In this document: positions 1-6,552 of the stretch, one piece after another
Position numbering within the stretch: the stretch's first letter is position 1
How the letters are laid out: each line of letters begins with the position of its first letter
Made by a program: the position numbers and the translations under genes
Origin: Methylotenera sp.
GTDB taxonomy: Bacteria > Pseudomonadota > Gammaproteobacteria > Burkholderiales > Methylophilaceae
Direction: 5' to 3'
Assembly (NCBI GenBank): GCA_027310735.1
Contig: DAIDAH010000134.1
Coordinates: 1 to 7,585, forward strand
DNA: 7,585 nucleotides
The notes under the pieces: generated by a model
Databases searched by the model: none
What the model was told of the DNA's origin: nothing
The model's input: the letters and a program-made list of their open reading frames with translations, nothing else

Positions 1-1
1 G

Positions 2-2200
2 CTTGACACGGTGACCTCGCAGCCAAAAATCGTAGCTGATTCGGTGAATGATTTTGTACGGTCATTAGTAGAAGCATTGGTGATTGTGTTGGGTGTCAGC
101 CTGATTTCATTGGGTTTGCGTAGTGGGGTTGTGGTGGCGATTACTATTCCAGTAGTGCTGGCGAGTACGTTTTTAATGATGCATCTACTGGACATTGGCT
201 TGCATAAAATTTCGTTAGGCGCGCTGATTCTAGCTTTGGGCTTGCTGGTGGATGATGCGATTATTGCCGTTGAAATGATGGCCTCCAAAATGGAGCAGGG
301 CTGGGATCGGTTAAAAGCAGCATCGTTTGCCTATACCTCAACTGCCAAGCCTATGCTCACGGGCACGCTGGTGACGGTGGCTGGCTTTTTGCCGATAGCA
401 ACTGCGGCATCGTCAACAGGTGAATATACGCGCTCAATATTTCAGGTATCTGCTATTGCATTGGTAATCTCATGGTTTGCTGCGGTGATATTTGTGCCCT
501 ATTTGGGCTATTACTTGCTACCAGATTATGCTCATGTACCGCAACCATCCAAGCTCAAGCAATGGCTTAAAGCCAAGCTAGGCGTGACCAAGCAAGATGG
601 TGTTGTATCGAATGGCAACCATCATCACGATATCTATAACACGCGTTTTTATCAGGGGTTTCGTACCTTGGTGACAAATTGTGTACGGTACAGAAAAACG
701 GTGATCGTGATTACGCTAGCTTTGTTTGTATTGTCCATCGCTGGATTCAGTAAAGTGCAGCAACAGTTCTTCCCTGACTCAACACGGTTGGAACTGGTGG
801 TTGATTTACGACTGACTGAAGGTGCTTCTTATGCGGCTACTGATGCACAGGTGAAGAAGCTGGAGCTTTGGTTGCATAACTGGAATGTTAAAAACAAGGG
901 CATTGAAAACTCGGTGGCTTACATTGGTAACGGTGCACCGCGTTATTACCTGCCGCTAGACGTGCAGATGCCGCATCGAGGTTTTGGGCAGTTTGTGATT
1001 TTGAGTAAAAATCTAGCTGCACGGGAGGCCTTGCGCAAAGACCTATTGACACTATTTGAGAATGACTTCCCAGAGCTGCGCGCCTCAGTATTGCGTTTAG
1101 AAAATGGGCCGCCTGTTGGCTTTCCCGTACAGTTTAGGGTATCAGGCACCAATATTCCGCAAATACGTGATATTTCACACCAGATTGCCGACATCATGCG
1201 AGCCAACCACAATTTGGTAAATGTGCAGTTGGGCTGGGAAGAGCCAAGCAAAGTCATGCATGTCAATGTTGACCAAGCAAAAGCGCGACTGCTCGGCATA
1301 AGCTCGGTTGATATTGCCAATGTACTCAATGGCGCCATGCAAGAGTTGTATATCAGCGAGTTTAGAGAGGGTAATGAGCGCATTGATTTAGTTGCGCGTG
1401 CACCAGCGTTTGAGCGCACCAAGCTATCACATTTGCCTGATTTGATGATTAACACTCCGGCTGGAGTGGGTGTGCCATTGTCACAAATTGCCACCATTAC
1501 CTCAGACTTTGAAGAGGGCGTTATTTGGCGACGTAATCGAGAGCCGTCAATTACCGTGCGTGCTAACTTGCAGGGCAATTTACAAGCACCTGTCGTGTCA
1601 CAACAAATTGAAGACAAACTGACAGAGATTAAAGCCAATTTACCTTTGGGCGTAAGCTTGGAAACTGGCGGCGCAGTTGAAGCTTCAGCCAAAGGCGCAA
1701 CGTCGGTTGCTGCTGGTTTCCCGCTGTTTTTGATTGTGGTGCTCACCATATTAATGACTCAACTGCAAAGCTTCTCACGTGTATTTTTGGTGATATTAAC
1801 TGCACCTTTAGGTTTAATCGGCGTCACACTTGCGTTGCTGGTGTTTGATAAACCATTTGGCTTTGTCGCGATGCTAGGCACGATTGCATTGTCTGGCATG
1901 ATTATGAGAAATTCCGTGATTCTGGTGGATCAGATTGATCAGGATAAAGCATCGGGATTTCCGGAGTGGCAAGCTATTGTAGAGTCGACGATACGCCGCT
2001 TTAGGCCTATCGTGCTCACTGCTGCCGCTGCGATACTGGCGATGATTCCGCTCACACGCAGCGTGTTCTTTGGGCCGATGGCTGTTGCCATTATGGGCGG
2101 CTTAGCAGTTGCGACATTACTTACGGTGTTGTTTTTACCTGCATTGTATGCTGCATGGTTTAAGGTGAAAGTGCCAAATCTCACCAAAGAGCCTAGCTAA
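2..2200 (+). CDS. RND (HAE-1 / AcrB-like) efflux pump inner-membrane permease, 5'-truncated by window edge
   Basis: Proton-driven inner-membrane subunit of a tripartite RND exporter. The frame is open to the left edge, so the GTG at 11 is an internal codon and about 320 N-terminal residues are missing (AcrB is about 1,049 residues). Counting from that GTG, the visible order is TM2-TM6 (roughly residues 20-170), a cytoplasmic linker with three His (204-206), TM7 (about 230-247), the second large periplasmic loop, then TM8-TM12 to the end. The proton-relay pair in TM4 is present in GLLVDDAIIAVE (D81, D82, equivalent to AcrB D407/D408). In TM10 the motif is MIMRNSVILVD, with Arg633 where AcrB has Lys940. 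The sequence resembles the TriC-like branch more than AcrB itself, but this is from memory, so I give no symbol. Substrate unknown. The adaptor gene is presumably upstream; a TolC channel is encoded just downstream. Confidence 0.95.
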   Translation, partial: LDTVTSQPKIVADSVNDFVRSLVEALVIVLGVSLISLGLRSGVVVAITIPVVLASTFLMMHLLDIGLHKISLGALILALGLLVDDAIIAVEMMASKMEQGWDRLKAASFAYTSTAKPMLTGTLVTVAGFLPIATAASSTGEYTRSIFQVSAIALVISWFAAVIFVPYLGYYLLPDYAHVPQPSKLKQWLKAKLGVTKQDGVVSNGNHHHDIYNTRFYQGFRTLVTNCVRYRKTVIVITLALFVLSIAGFSKVQQQFFPDSTRLELVVDLRLTEGASYAATDAQVKKLELWLHNWNVKNKGIENSVAYIGNGAPRYYLPLDVQMPHRGFGQFVILSKNLAAREALRKDLLTLFENDFPELRASVLRLENGPPVGFPVQFRVSGTNIPQIRDISHQIADIMRANHNLVNVQLGWEEPSKVMHVNVDQAKARLLGISSVDIANVLNGAMQELYISEFREGNERIDLVARAPAFERTKLSHLPDLMINTPAGVGVPLSQIATITSDFEEGVIWRRNREPSITVRANLQGNLQAPVVSQQIEDKLTEIKANLPLGVSLETGGAVEASAKGATSVAAGFPLFLIVVLTILMTQLQSFSRVFLVILTAPLGLIGVTLALLVFDKPFGFVAMLGTIALSGMIMRNSVILVDQIDQDKASGFPEWQAIVESTIRRFRPIVLTAAAAILAMIPLTRSVFFGPMAVAIMGGLAVATLLTVLFLPALYAAWFKVKVPNLTKEPS

Positions 2201-2228
2201 CTTAAGTATATAGGCCAAGCACTTGCGC

Positions 2229-2234
2229 TATAAT
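2229..2234 (+). promoter_or_regulatory. Candidate -10 element upstream of the Pcm-like/tolC operon
   Basis: A perfect TATAAT lies in the 79-base gap after the pump gene, about 45 bases before the methyltransferase start. It would put a transcription start near 2241 and a leader of about 40 bases. No good -35 hexamer sits 16-18 bases upstream (GTATAT at 2206-2211), and the TG is not at the extended -10 position. The site may be weak, activator-dependent or fortuitous. I see no terminator hairpin after the pump gene, so read-through from it is also possible. Confidence 0.4.
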
Positions 2235-2279
2235 CCATCATCAATAATTTAAGCTCAATAAAATCTTAAGAGATTCAAT

Positions 2280-2978
2280 ATGACACAGACAGCACAATCA
2301 ATAGATACACATGCTTCAGCTGGATTCAACATGCGCGAAGCTAGGTTTAATATGATAGAACAGCAAATTCGCACATGGGATGTACTGGATCCAGTCGTGC
2401 TGGAGTTGTTTAACACTGTGCCGCGTGAGAATTTTGTGGCGGAATCTCAAGTGGGCCTAGCATTTGCTGATGTTGAGTTGCCGATAGGCCATGGGCAAAC
2501 CATGTTGTCGCCTAAAATAGAAGGCCGCATTTTACAGGCGCTGGACATTAAAAAAACCGACAAAGTATTACTTGTAGGTACGGGCAGCGGTTATTTAGCT
2601 GCATTGCTGGCAACGCTGGCAGCTCATGTACATGCGGTAGAAATTATTCCTGAGCTATCTGAAGTTGCAAAAGTACATTTGCAAAAACAGAATATCCACA
2701 ATGTTACATTGTATGTGGCAGATGCAGCCAATGGCTTTATGCCGGCAGCACCTTACGATGTGATTGTATTTGCAGGCTCTCTGGCATTACGCCCAGTTGC
2801 TGCCGAGAAAATGCTTAACGTAGGTGGTCGCTTATTTGCGGTAATTGGTGAAATGCCAATTATGGAAGCAACGCTGACGCTACGCGTGAGTGAGGATGCA
2901 TTTCGACATACAGCCATTTTTGAAACGTGCTTACCAGCATTGGTAAATGCACCACAAGCATCTAAGTTTGAGTTTTAA
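2280..2978 (+). CDS. Divergent protein-L-isoaspartate O-methyltransferase (Pcm)-family protein, 232 aa
   Basis: Class I SAM-dependent methyltransferase of the PCMT family, cytoplasmic. Canonical members methylate isoaspartyl residues in damaged proteins. The N-terminal block MREARFNMIEQQIRTWDVLD (residues 18-37) is typical of the copies next to tolC in beta-proteobacteria. Motif I is LVGTGSGY (98-105), followed by the acidic ribose-binding residue in VHAVEIIPEL (E121), D148, PYDVIVFAG (158-166) and GGRLFAVIGE. Several PCMT hallmarks are altered: the usual GQTISQPY reads GQTMLSPK, the Glu in VLEIGTGSGY is Leu, and the usual TAAP reads FAGS. SAM binding looks intact but isoaspartyl repair activity is doubtful. 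The start at ATG 2280 has a modest AAGAGA ribosome site; ATG 2331 (M18) is a credible alternative because the first 17 residues look unconserved. tolC follows after about 21 bases, so the two are probably co-transcribed. Confidence 0.88.
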   Translation: MTQTAQSIDTHASAGFNMREARFNMIEQQIRTWDVLDPVVLELFNTVPRENFVAESQVGLAFADVELPIGHGQTMLSPKIEGRILQALDIKKTDKVLLVGTGSGYLAALLATLAAHVHAVEIIPELSEVAKVHLQKQNIHNVTLYVADAANGFMPAAPYDVIVFAGSLALRPVAAEKMLNVGGRLFAVIGEMPIMEATLTLRVSEDAFRHTAIFETCLPALVNAPQASKFEF

Positions 2979-2999
2979 GTAAAAAGGCATTTGAGCCAC

Positions 3000-4388
3000 A
3001 TGCAGAAAAATCTCATTCTTGCTATTTCACTGGTTTGGCTTACCGCTGTAGGAGTTAGTAATGTGCTGGCCGCAGACGGGGTGTCTGGCGGCTCATTACA
3101 AGAAAAGCCGCAATCCTTGGTGGATATTTATCAGCGAGCATTGGCGCATGATCCCACATTGGCTTCGGCTGTCAGTGCAAATCAAGCCTCGCAGGAGTTG
3201 ATTGAGCAAGGTAAGGCGTTATACCGCCCAACGGTGAATTTCAGTGCAGGTGCTAATGCTGTGAAATCTGATATTCATTATCTGAATTCTACTGTGCGTG
3301 ATGGGCAGTCGAATTATGAAACTTATAATTACGGTGTTGATATGCGGCAGCCTATCTATCGTAAGCAAAACCTAGTGCAAATGGATCAAGCCAAAACACA
3401 GGTGAGTATTTCGGATAAGCAGTTGTATCTGAGTCGTCAAGATTTGATCTTACGCACAACGCAAAGCTACTTTGATGTACTGATTGCGCAAGACAAAATT
3501 GATTTGATAGTTGCCCAGAAGGCGGCAATTGTGAGTCAGTTAGAACAAGCTAATGCTAATTTTGAGGTGGGTACTGCGACCATTACGGATGTGAATGAAG
3601 CGCAAGCGCGCTACGATTTAGTCGTTGCGCAAGAAATAGCCGCCAACAATGAATATCAAATAGCTAAACGTTCGGTGCAGGCGATTACTGGCGAGATGCC
3701 ACCAAAGCTGGCGACAGTTAAAGCCGACATTAAAACGAATTCGCTAACGCAGGCGATGGATAAGTGGTTGGAAGTTGCAGCGCAAAATAATCTGAACCTG
3801 CAAATTCAGCAAGATACCGTGAAATATGCAGAGCAAGACGTAGAGCGCTTGAGTGCGGGACACATGCCAACCTTAGATGCTGTCGCAAGCTACACCGATT
3901 CATATGCGAATGGTAGTCCTTCGGTTTTCGGCACAGGTAACGACCTTAAAATGGGCACGATAGGTTTGCAATTACAAATCCCTTTGTATCAAGGTGGCGC
4001 AATTAGCTCTCGAGTGAGACAAGCGGTGCTCAATAAACAAAAGGCGCAGGATGATGTGGAAGTTGCACGTCGCAAGGTTGAGCTGGACACGCAAAGCGCT
4101 TACATGAATTTGAATACCAGTATTGCGCAAGTAAAAGCTTATGAGCAGGCCTTAATCAGTAGCCAGAGCCAGGTAGATTCGACCAAGTTAGGTTATGAGG
4201 TAGGTGTGCGCACAAGTGTGGATGTGCTGAATGCCCAGCAGCAATTATTCTCTGCCAAGCGTGATTTATTACAATCTCGCTACAATTATCTGGTGAATAT
4301 CATTCGCCTGAAAGCGGTCTCTGGCGTACTTGCAGAGGCGGATTTGGCAGATATTAATCAGCAGTTAGTATTGGCTAATGCACGTTAA
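3000..4388 (+). CDS. tolC: TolC-family outer-membrane efflux/secretion channel, 462 aa
   Basis: Outer-membrane factor that forms a trimeric channel-tunnel for RND pumps and type I secretion. From ATG 3000 the protein begins with a signal peptide (MQKNLILAISLVW..., cleavage probably VLA|A after residue 24), then the typical SLVDIYQRALAHDPTLASA. The internal duplication of the family shows in two matching helical segments: NFEVGTATITDVNEAQARYDL in the first half and GYEVGVRTSVDVLNAQQQLFSA in the second, the latter followed by SRYNYLVNIIRLKAVSG. Length is normal for the family. An in-frame TTG at 2991 would add three residues. AAAAAGG (2981-2987) is 12 bases from the ATG but only 3 from the TTG, so neither start is ideal; I prefer the ATG because it gives a clean signal peptide. 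It sits between the Pcm-like gene and an overlapping hydrolase gene and is a likely partner of the pump at the left edge. Confidence 0.93.
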   Translation: MQKNLILAISLVWLTAVGVSNVLAADGVSGGSLQEKPQSLVDIYQRALAHDPTLASAVSANQASQELIEQGKALYRPTVNFSAGANAVKSDIHYLNSTVRDGQSNYETYNYGVDMRQPIYRKQNLVQMDQAKTQVSISDKQLYLSRQDLILRTTQSYFDVLIAQDKIDLIVAQKAAIVSQLEQANANFEVGTATITDVNEAQARYDLVVAQEIAANNEYQIAKRSVQAITGEMPPKLATVKADIKTNSLTQAMDKWLEVAAQNNLNLQIQQDTVKYAEQDVERLSAGHMPTLDAVASYTDSYANGSPSVFGTGNDLKMGTIGLQLQIPLYQGGAISSRVRQAVLNKQKAQDDVEVARRKVELDTQSAYMNLNTSIAQVKAYEQALISSQSQVDSTKLGYEVGVRTSVDVLNAQQQLFSAKRDLLQSRYNYLVNIIRLKAVSGVLAEADLADINQQLVLANAR

Positions 4389-4935
4389 TTTGATGGCAAA
4401 AGCTGGCTTAGGCCAGCTGATTATCATTGATATGCAAACGCGGCTCACCGCCGTCATGCCGCAGGAAGCGATGCAGGCAGCCATTAGAAATAGCGGAATT
4501 TTAGCTACAGCCGCTACCATGCTAGAAGTACCCATATTGCTCACTGAGCAGTATCCAAAAGGCTTAGGGCATACTGTGCCGGAGTTGTTGGCGGTATTGC
4601 CTAATCCCCAAGCCGTAGAGAAAACCGTTTTTTCATGCATGGCTGAGCCTATATTTAGTCGTCAGCTTACCAGTGATCGTTCGCAGTTGATTCTAGCTGG
4701 AATAGAGGCGCATGTTTGTGTGCTGCAAACAGCGCTGGATTTAATCTCCACAGGCAAGCAAGTGTTTGTGGCGGAAGATGCCATTGTTTCGCGCAACCCT
4801 GCCAATAAAGAAAATGCCTTGGCAAGAATGCGCGATGCAGGTTGCATCATTACGAATACAGAATCGATTGTGTTTGAATGGCTAGGTAAAGCCGAAGGCG
4901 ATGCTTTTAAGGTGATAAGTAAGCTTATACGCTAA
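4378..4935 (+). CDS. Isochorismatase-like cysteine hydrolase (ISOC1/ISOC2 type), 185 aa
   Basis: Member of the isochorismatase/nicotinamidase superfamily, probably cytoplasmic (no signal peptide or membrane segment). The catalytic triad is visible: D18 in LIIIDMQ, K82 in VEKTVFSC and C114 in GIEAHVCV. The segment TEQYPKGLGHTVPEL (56-70) and the C-terminal block from GIEAHVCVLQTALDL through ALARMRDAG to VISKLIR closely resemble the ISOC1/ISOC2 branch, for which I know no firmly established physiological substrate. It should therefore not be called a true isochorismatase. The ATG at 4378 overlaps the tolC end by 11 bases, which suggests translational coupling. ATG 4393 (M6), just after the tolC stop, is an alternative start. 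Neither has a strong ribosome site. The gene ends 12 bases from the convergent waaA stop. Confidence 0.88.
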   Translation: MHVNLMAKAGLGQLIIIDMQTRLTAVMPQEAMQAAIRNSGILATAATMLEVPILLTEQYPKGLGHTVPELLAVLPNPQAVEKTVFSCMAEPIFSRQLTSDRSQLILAGIEAHVCVLQTALDLISTGKQVFVAEDAIVSRNPANKENALARMRDAGCIITNTESIVFEWLGKAEGDAFKVISKLIR

Positions 4936-4947
4936 ATGTACAGCTTG

Positions 4948-6210
4948 TTAATTTATATAGGCCGCAAGTAAGACCAGTGTCCGCAAAGTTGCTCCGCGGC
5001 TATTTCCACTAAAGTGTAACGCGGCAGAGGCCATGTGCTGGCGCTTGCTTGCATCGGTAAATAGCATTTGAATGGAGAGTGCTAAATCTGCACTGTTCTG
5101 TACGCGTAGCGCGGCTTCTGCGCTAATCGCCTGTTCGGTGGCTTGCGCAAAGTTGAAGGTATGCGGGCCAATCAATACAGGTTTACCCATGGCACAGGCT
5201 TCAATCAGATTTTGTCCGCCGAGTGCTAGCAGGCTACCGCCGATAAACGCCACATCACAAGCCGCATAGTAGGTGAACATCCCGCCCATGCTGTCACCCA
5301 GAACATAGGCAATGTCGCTAGGTAAGGCAACTCCTTCCGCAAGTGATGAGCGGCGCACAAAGCTAACGCCACGTTTTTTAAGTAGTGTCTCCACTTCATC
5401 GAATCGCTGCGGATGGCGCGGCACGATAATTGTGAGCAAATCTGGCACTTGAGTTGCTGCAATCGCATCCAGAATCATGGCTTCTTCACCATCTCTGGTA
5501 CTGGCAGCGAGGAATACTGGGCGGTGCTTGCCTAGCTTGCTTCGTAGCAACGCACCAAGTTCGGCAGCGGTATCTGGCGGCGTGACATCAAACTTTAAAT
5601 TACCGGCGACTGTAATGTTGTTTGCGCCTATATTTTGCAGGCGTGCGGCATCTTTCTCGGTCTGCGCTGCAATGGCAGATAAGCTGAGTAAGCCTTCTTT
5701 AGCTAATGCGCCTAGCTTGGCATAACCGCGTGCAGACTTCTCTGATAATCGTGCATTGACCAGCAGCACAGGAATCGATTGTTGTTTGCAGCCAGCAATC
5801 AAATTAAACCAAAGTTCGGTTTCCATTAGTACGCCGATGACTGGCTTAAAGTGCTTTAAAAAGCGGCTGACCGCAAAAGGCACGTCATAAGGTAAATAAA
5901 CGCGTTGAACGGTATTTCCAAATAATTGCTCGCTAGTGGCGCGTCCGGTAGGTGTGGTGTGTGTGAGTAATAGTTGGTGTTTTGGGTATCGTTGCAGGAG
6001 TGCTTTGACTAAGGGTTCTGCTGCACGTGTTTCGCCAACTGAAACGCAGTGCAGCCAAATGACTGGCTGTTGTAGTGGTGTCGCATAAAAACCGTAACGT
6101 TCGCGCCAGTGTTGCAGATACTCGGGTTGCCTTCTCGCACGCCACAATAATTTAAGCACGGTGAATGGCAGTAGTAGATAAAGCAAAAAAGTATAAACGT
6201 TACGCGTCAT
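4948..6210 (-). CDS. waaA: 3-deoxy-D-manno-octulosonic acid (Kdo) transferase, 420 aa
   Basis: Inner-membrane-anchored glycosyltransferase (GT-B fold) that transfers Kdo from CMP-Kdo to lipid IVA in lipopolysaccharide synthesis. From ATG 6210 the protein starts MTRNVYTFLLYLLLP (membrane anchor), then WRERYGFY and HCVSVGETRAAEPL. With this start the catalytic Glu of GETRAA is residue 60, the same number as in E. coli WaaA. That is why I prefer 6210 to the upstream ATG at 6228, which would add MCENSD. Further landmarks are METELWFNL, VNARLSEKSARGYAKLG, GNLKFDV, IVPRHPQRF, GDSMGGMF, FIGGSLLALGGQN and GPHTFNF. Two spots differ from E. coli: WPNL reads WFNL, and GGHNPLE reads GGQNLIE; I recall the latter as common in beta-proteobacteria. 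The number of Kdo residues added cannot be read from sequence. It is transcribed alone in this window, converging on the hydrolase gene and divergent from nrdJ. No strong ribosome site is visible. Confidence 0.95.
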   Translation of the reverse strand: MTRNVYTFLLYLLLPFTVLKLLWRARRQPEYLQHWRERYGFYATPLQQPVIWLHCVSVGETRAAEPLVKALLQRYPKHQLLLTHTTPTGRATSEQLFGNTVQRVYLPYDVPFAVSRFLKHFKPVIGVLMETELWFNLIAGCKQQSIPVLLVNARLSEKSARGYAKLGALAKEGLLSLSAIAAQTEKDAARLQNIGANNITVAGNLKFDVTPPDTAAELGALLRSKLGKHRPVFLAASTRDGEEAMILDAIAATQVPDLLTIIVPRHPQRFDEVETLLKKRGVSFVRRSSLAEGVALPSDIAYVLGDSMGGMFTYYAACDVAFIGGSLLALGGQNLIEACAMGKPVLIGPHTFNFAQATEQAISAEAALRVQNSADLALSIQMLFTDASKRQHMASAALHFSGNSRGATLRTLVLLAAYIN

Positions 6211-6308
6211 GTCGCTATTTTCGCACATATTTTTTTATACGTATCTGTGTGTAGTTTTTGGCGCTAATATTGCCGTAAGTCAACGCTGATAAGGCACTTG
6301 AATTTTGC

Positions 6309-6330
6309 AAGCGTAATTACGCTTATTTTT
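6309..6330 (+). repeat. Perfect 16-base palindrome followed by T5: operator or weak terminator
   Basis: AAGCGTAATTACGCTT (6309-6324) is its own reverse complement and is followed by A and TTTTT (6326-6330) on the plus strand. As RNA it could form a 6-bp stem with an AAUU loop and a short U-tract, which resembles a weak intrinsic terminator for plus-strand transcription. No plus-strand gene ends upstream, because waaA is on the other strand. It could instead stop antisense transcription leaving waaA, or be a dimeric regulator site between the divergent promoters. The symmetry is certain; the function is not. Confidence 0.5.
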
Positions 6331-6354
6331 ACTGAATTTTATGAAATAAATATC

Positions 6355-6383
6355 TTGACCGACCACTACTAAATGATTAAATT
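6355..6383 (+). promoter_or_regulatory. Likely sigma70 promoter of nrdJ
   Basis: TTGACC (6355-6360, five of six matches to the -35 consensus) is followed 17 bases later by TAAATT (6378-6383, four of six to the -10 consensus); TTAAAT one base earlier is equivalent at spacing 16. Transcription would start near 6390 and give a leader of about 160 bases before the ATG at 6553. The overlap with NrdR-like boxes supports the assignment. Confidence 0.5.
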
Positions 6384-6392
6384 GTTAAAAAA

Positions 6393-6408
6393 ACACAAGA
6401 TGTTGTGG
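6393..6408 (+). promoter_or_regulatory. NrdR-box-like operator at the nrdJ transcription start
   Basis: ACACAAGATGTTGTGG matches 13 of 16 positions of the NrdR box consensus as I remember it (acaCwAtATaTwGtgt). It is partly palindromic and lies just downstream of the predicted -10. NrdR is the ATP/dATP-sensing zinc-finger/ATP-cone repressor of ribonucleotide reductase genes and usually binds two boxes about 31-32 bases apart. A weaker partner (CCACTACTAAATGATT, 6363-6378, 9 of 16) starts 30 bases upstream, inside the promoter spacer. Binding here would block RNA polymerase. Confidence 0.55.
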
Positions 6409-6496
6409 TTTAAAAGTTTTAGCCCTGCTGCACTAGGTAGCCGGTAGATGGTTAGAAATACAAAATATTTAAAGAAAATATAGGCTTAGCTCAATA

Positions 6497-6521
6497 GCGC
6501 TTAAGATGAATTTTAAGCTGC
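6497..6521 (+). other. Stem-loop in the nrdJ leader
   Basis: GCTTAAGA (6499-6506) pairs with TTTTAAGC (6511-6518) as 8 bp including one G-U, around a TGAA tetraloop. Two further G-C pairs outside a single bulged T at 6519 extend the stem to 6497 and 6521. No T-tract follows, so it is not an intrinsic terminator. It ends 17 bases before the ribosome site and could affect translation or mRNA stability. Confidence 0.4.
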
Positions 6522-6538
6522 GATTTAAGTCAACTAAT

Positions 6539-6544
6539 AAGGAG
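6539..6544 (+). promoter_or_regulatory. Ribosome binding site of nrdJ
   Basis: AAGGAG lies 8 bases before ATG 6553. It is by far the strongest Shine-Dalgarno sequence in the window and fixes the start over the internal ATG at 6598. Confidence 0.85.
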
Positions 6545-6552
6545 TTTAATTC

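Larger units (their letters stand above)
6211..6552. other. Divergent intergenic region between waaA and nrdJ (342 bases)
   Basis: AT-rich, non-coding region that must hold the waaA promoter (minus strand) and the nrdJ promoter (plus strand). I see a 16-base perfect palindrome (6309-6324), a sigma70-like nrdJ promoter (6355-6383), NrdR-like box sequences (6363-6378, 6393-6408), a leader hairpin (6497-6521) and a strong ribosome site (6539-6544). For waaA, TTGACT on the minus strand (6283-6278) resembles a -35 element but has no good -10 17 bases on. TATAAA on the minus strand at about 6238-6233 has a good -10 shape but no -35, and would give a very short leader. I therefore do not assign the waaA promoter. 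Confidence 0.7.

Noticed and set aside
11..13. GTG at 11 as the true start of the pump gene
   Set aside because: The frame is open to the left edge, and the protein would begin just before TM2, lacking TM1 and the first periplasmic loop of a normal RND permease.
946..1749. Long open frame (267 codons) on the minus strand inside the pump gene
   Set aside because: It lies wholly antisense to a well-conserved RND coding region, has a Ser/Arg/Cys-rich composition with no recognisable domain, and has no supporting start context. It is a shadow frame.
4919..4949. Possible bidirectional terminator between the hydrolase and waaA
   Set aside because: The stem is about 5 bp with wobble ends, has an internal loop and no T-tract on either strand, and overlaps the hydrolase stop codon region.
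2207..4963. Repeated TATATAGGCC at 2207-2216 and 4954-4963
   Set aside because: Ten-base repeats are expected by chance many times in a window this long, and the second copy is in the coding end of waaA.
6278..6283. TTGACT on the minus strand as the waaA -35 element
   Set aside because: The -10 position at normal spacing reads CAAAAA, which is too poor to support a promoter call.
6390..6552. Cobalamin riboswitch in the nrdJ leader
   Set aside because: The leader is shorter than a usual B12 riboswitch and lacks a recognisable B12 box. Such switches typically repress B12-independent isozymes rather than a B12-dependent reductase.
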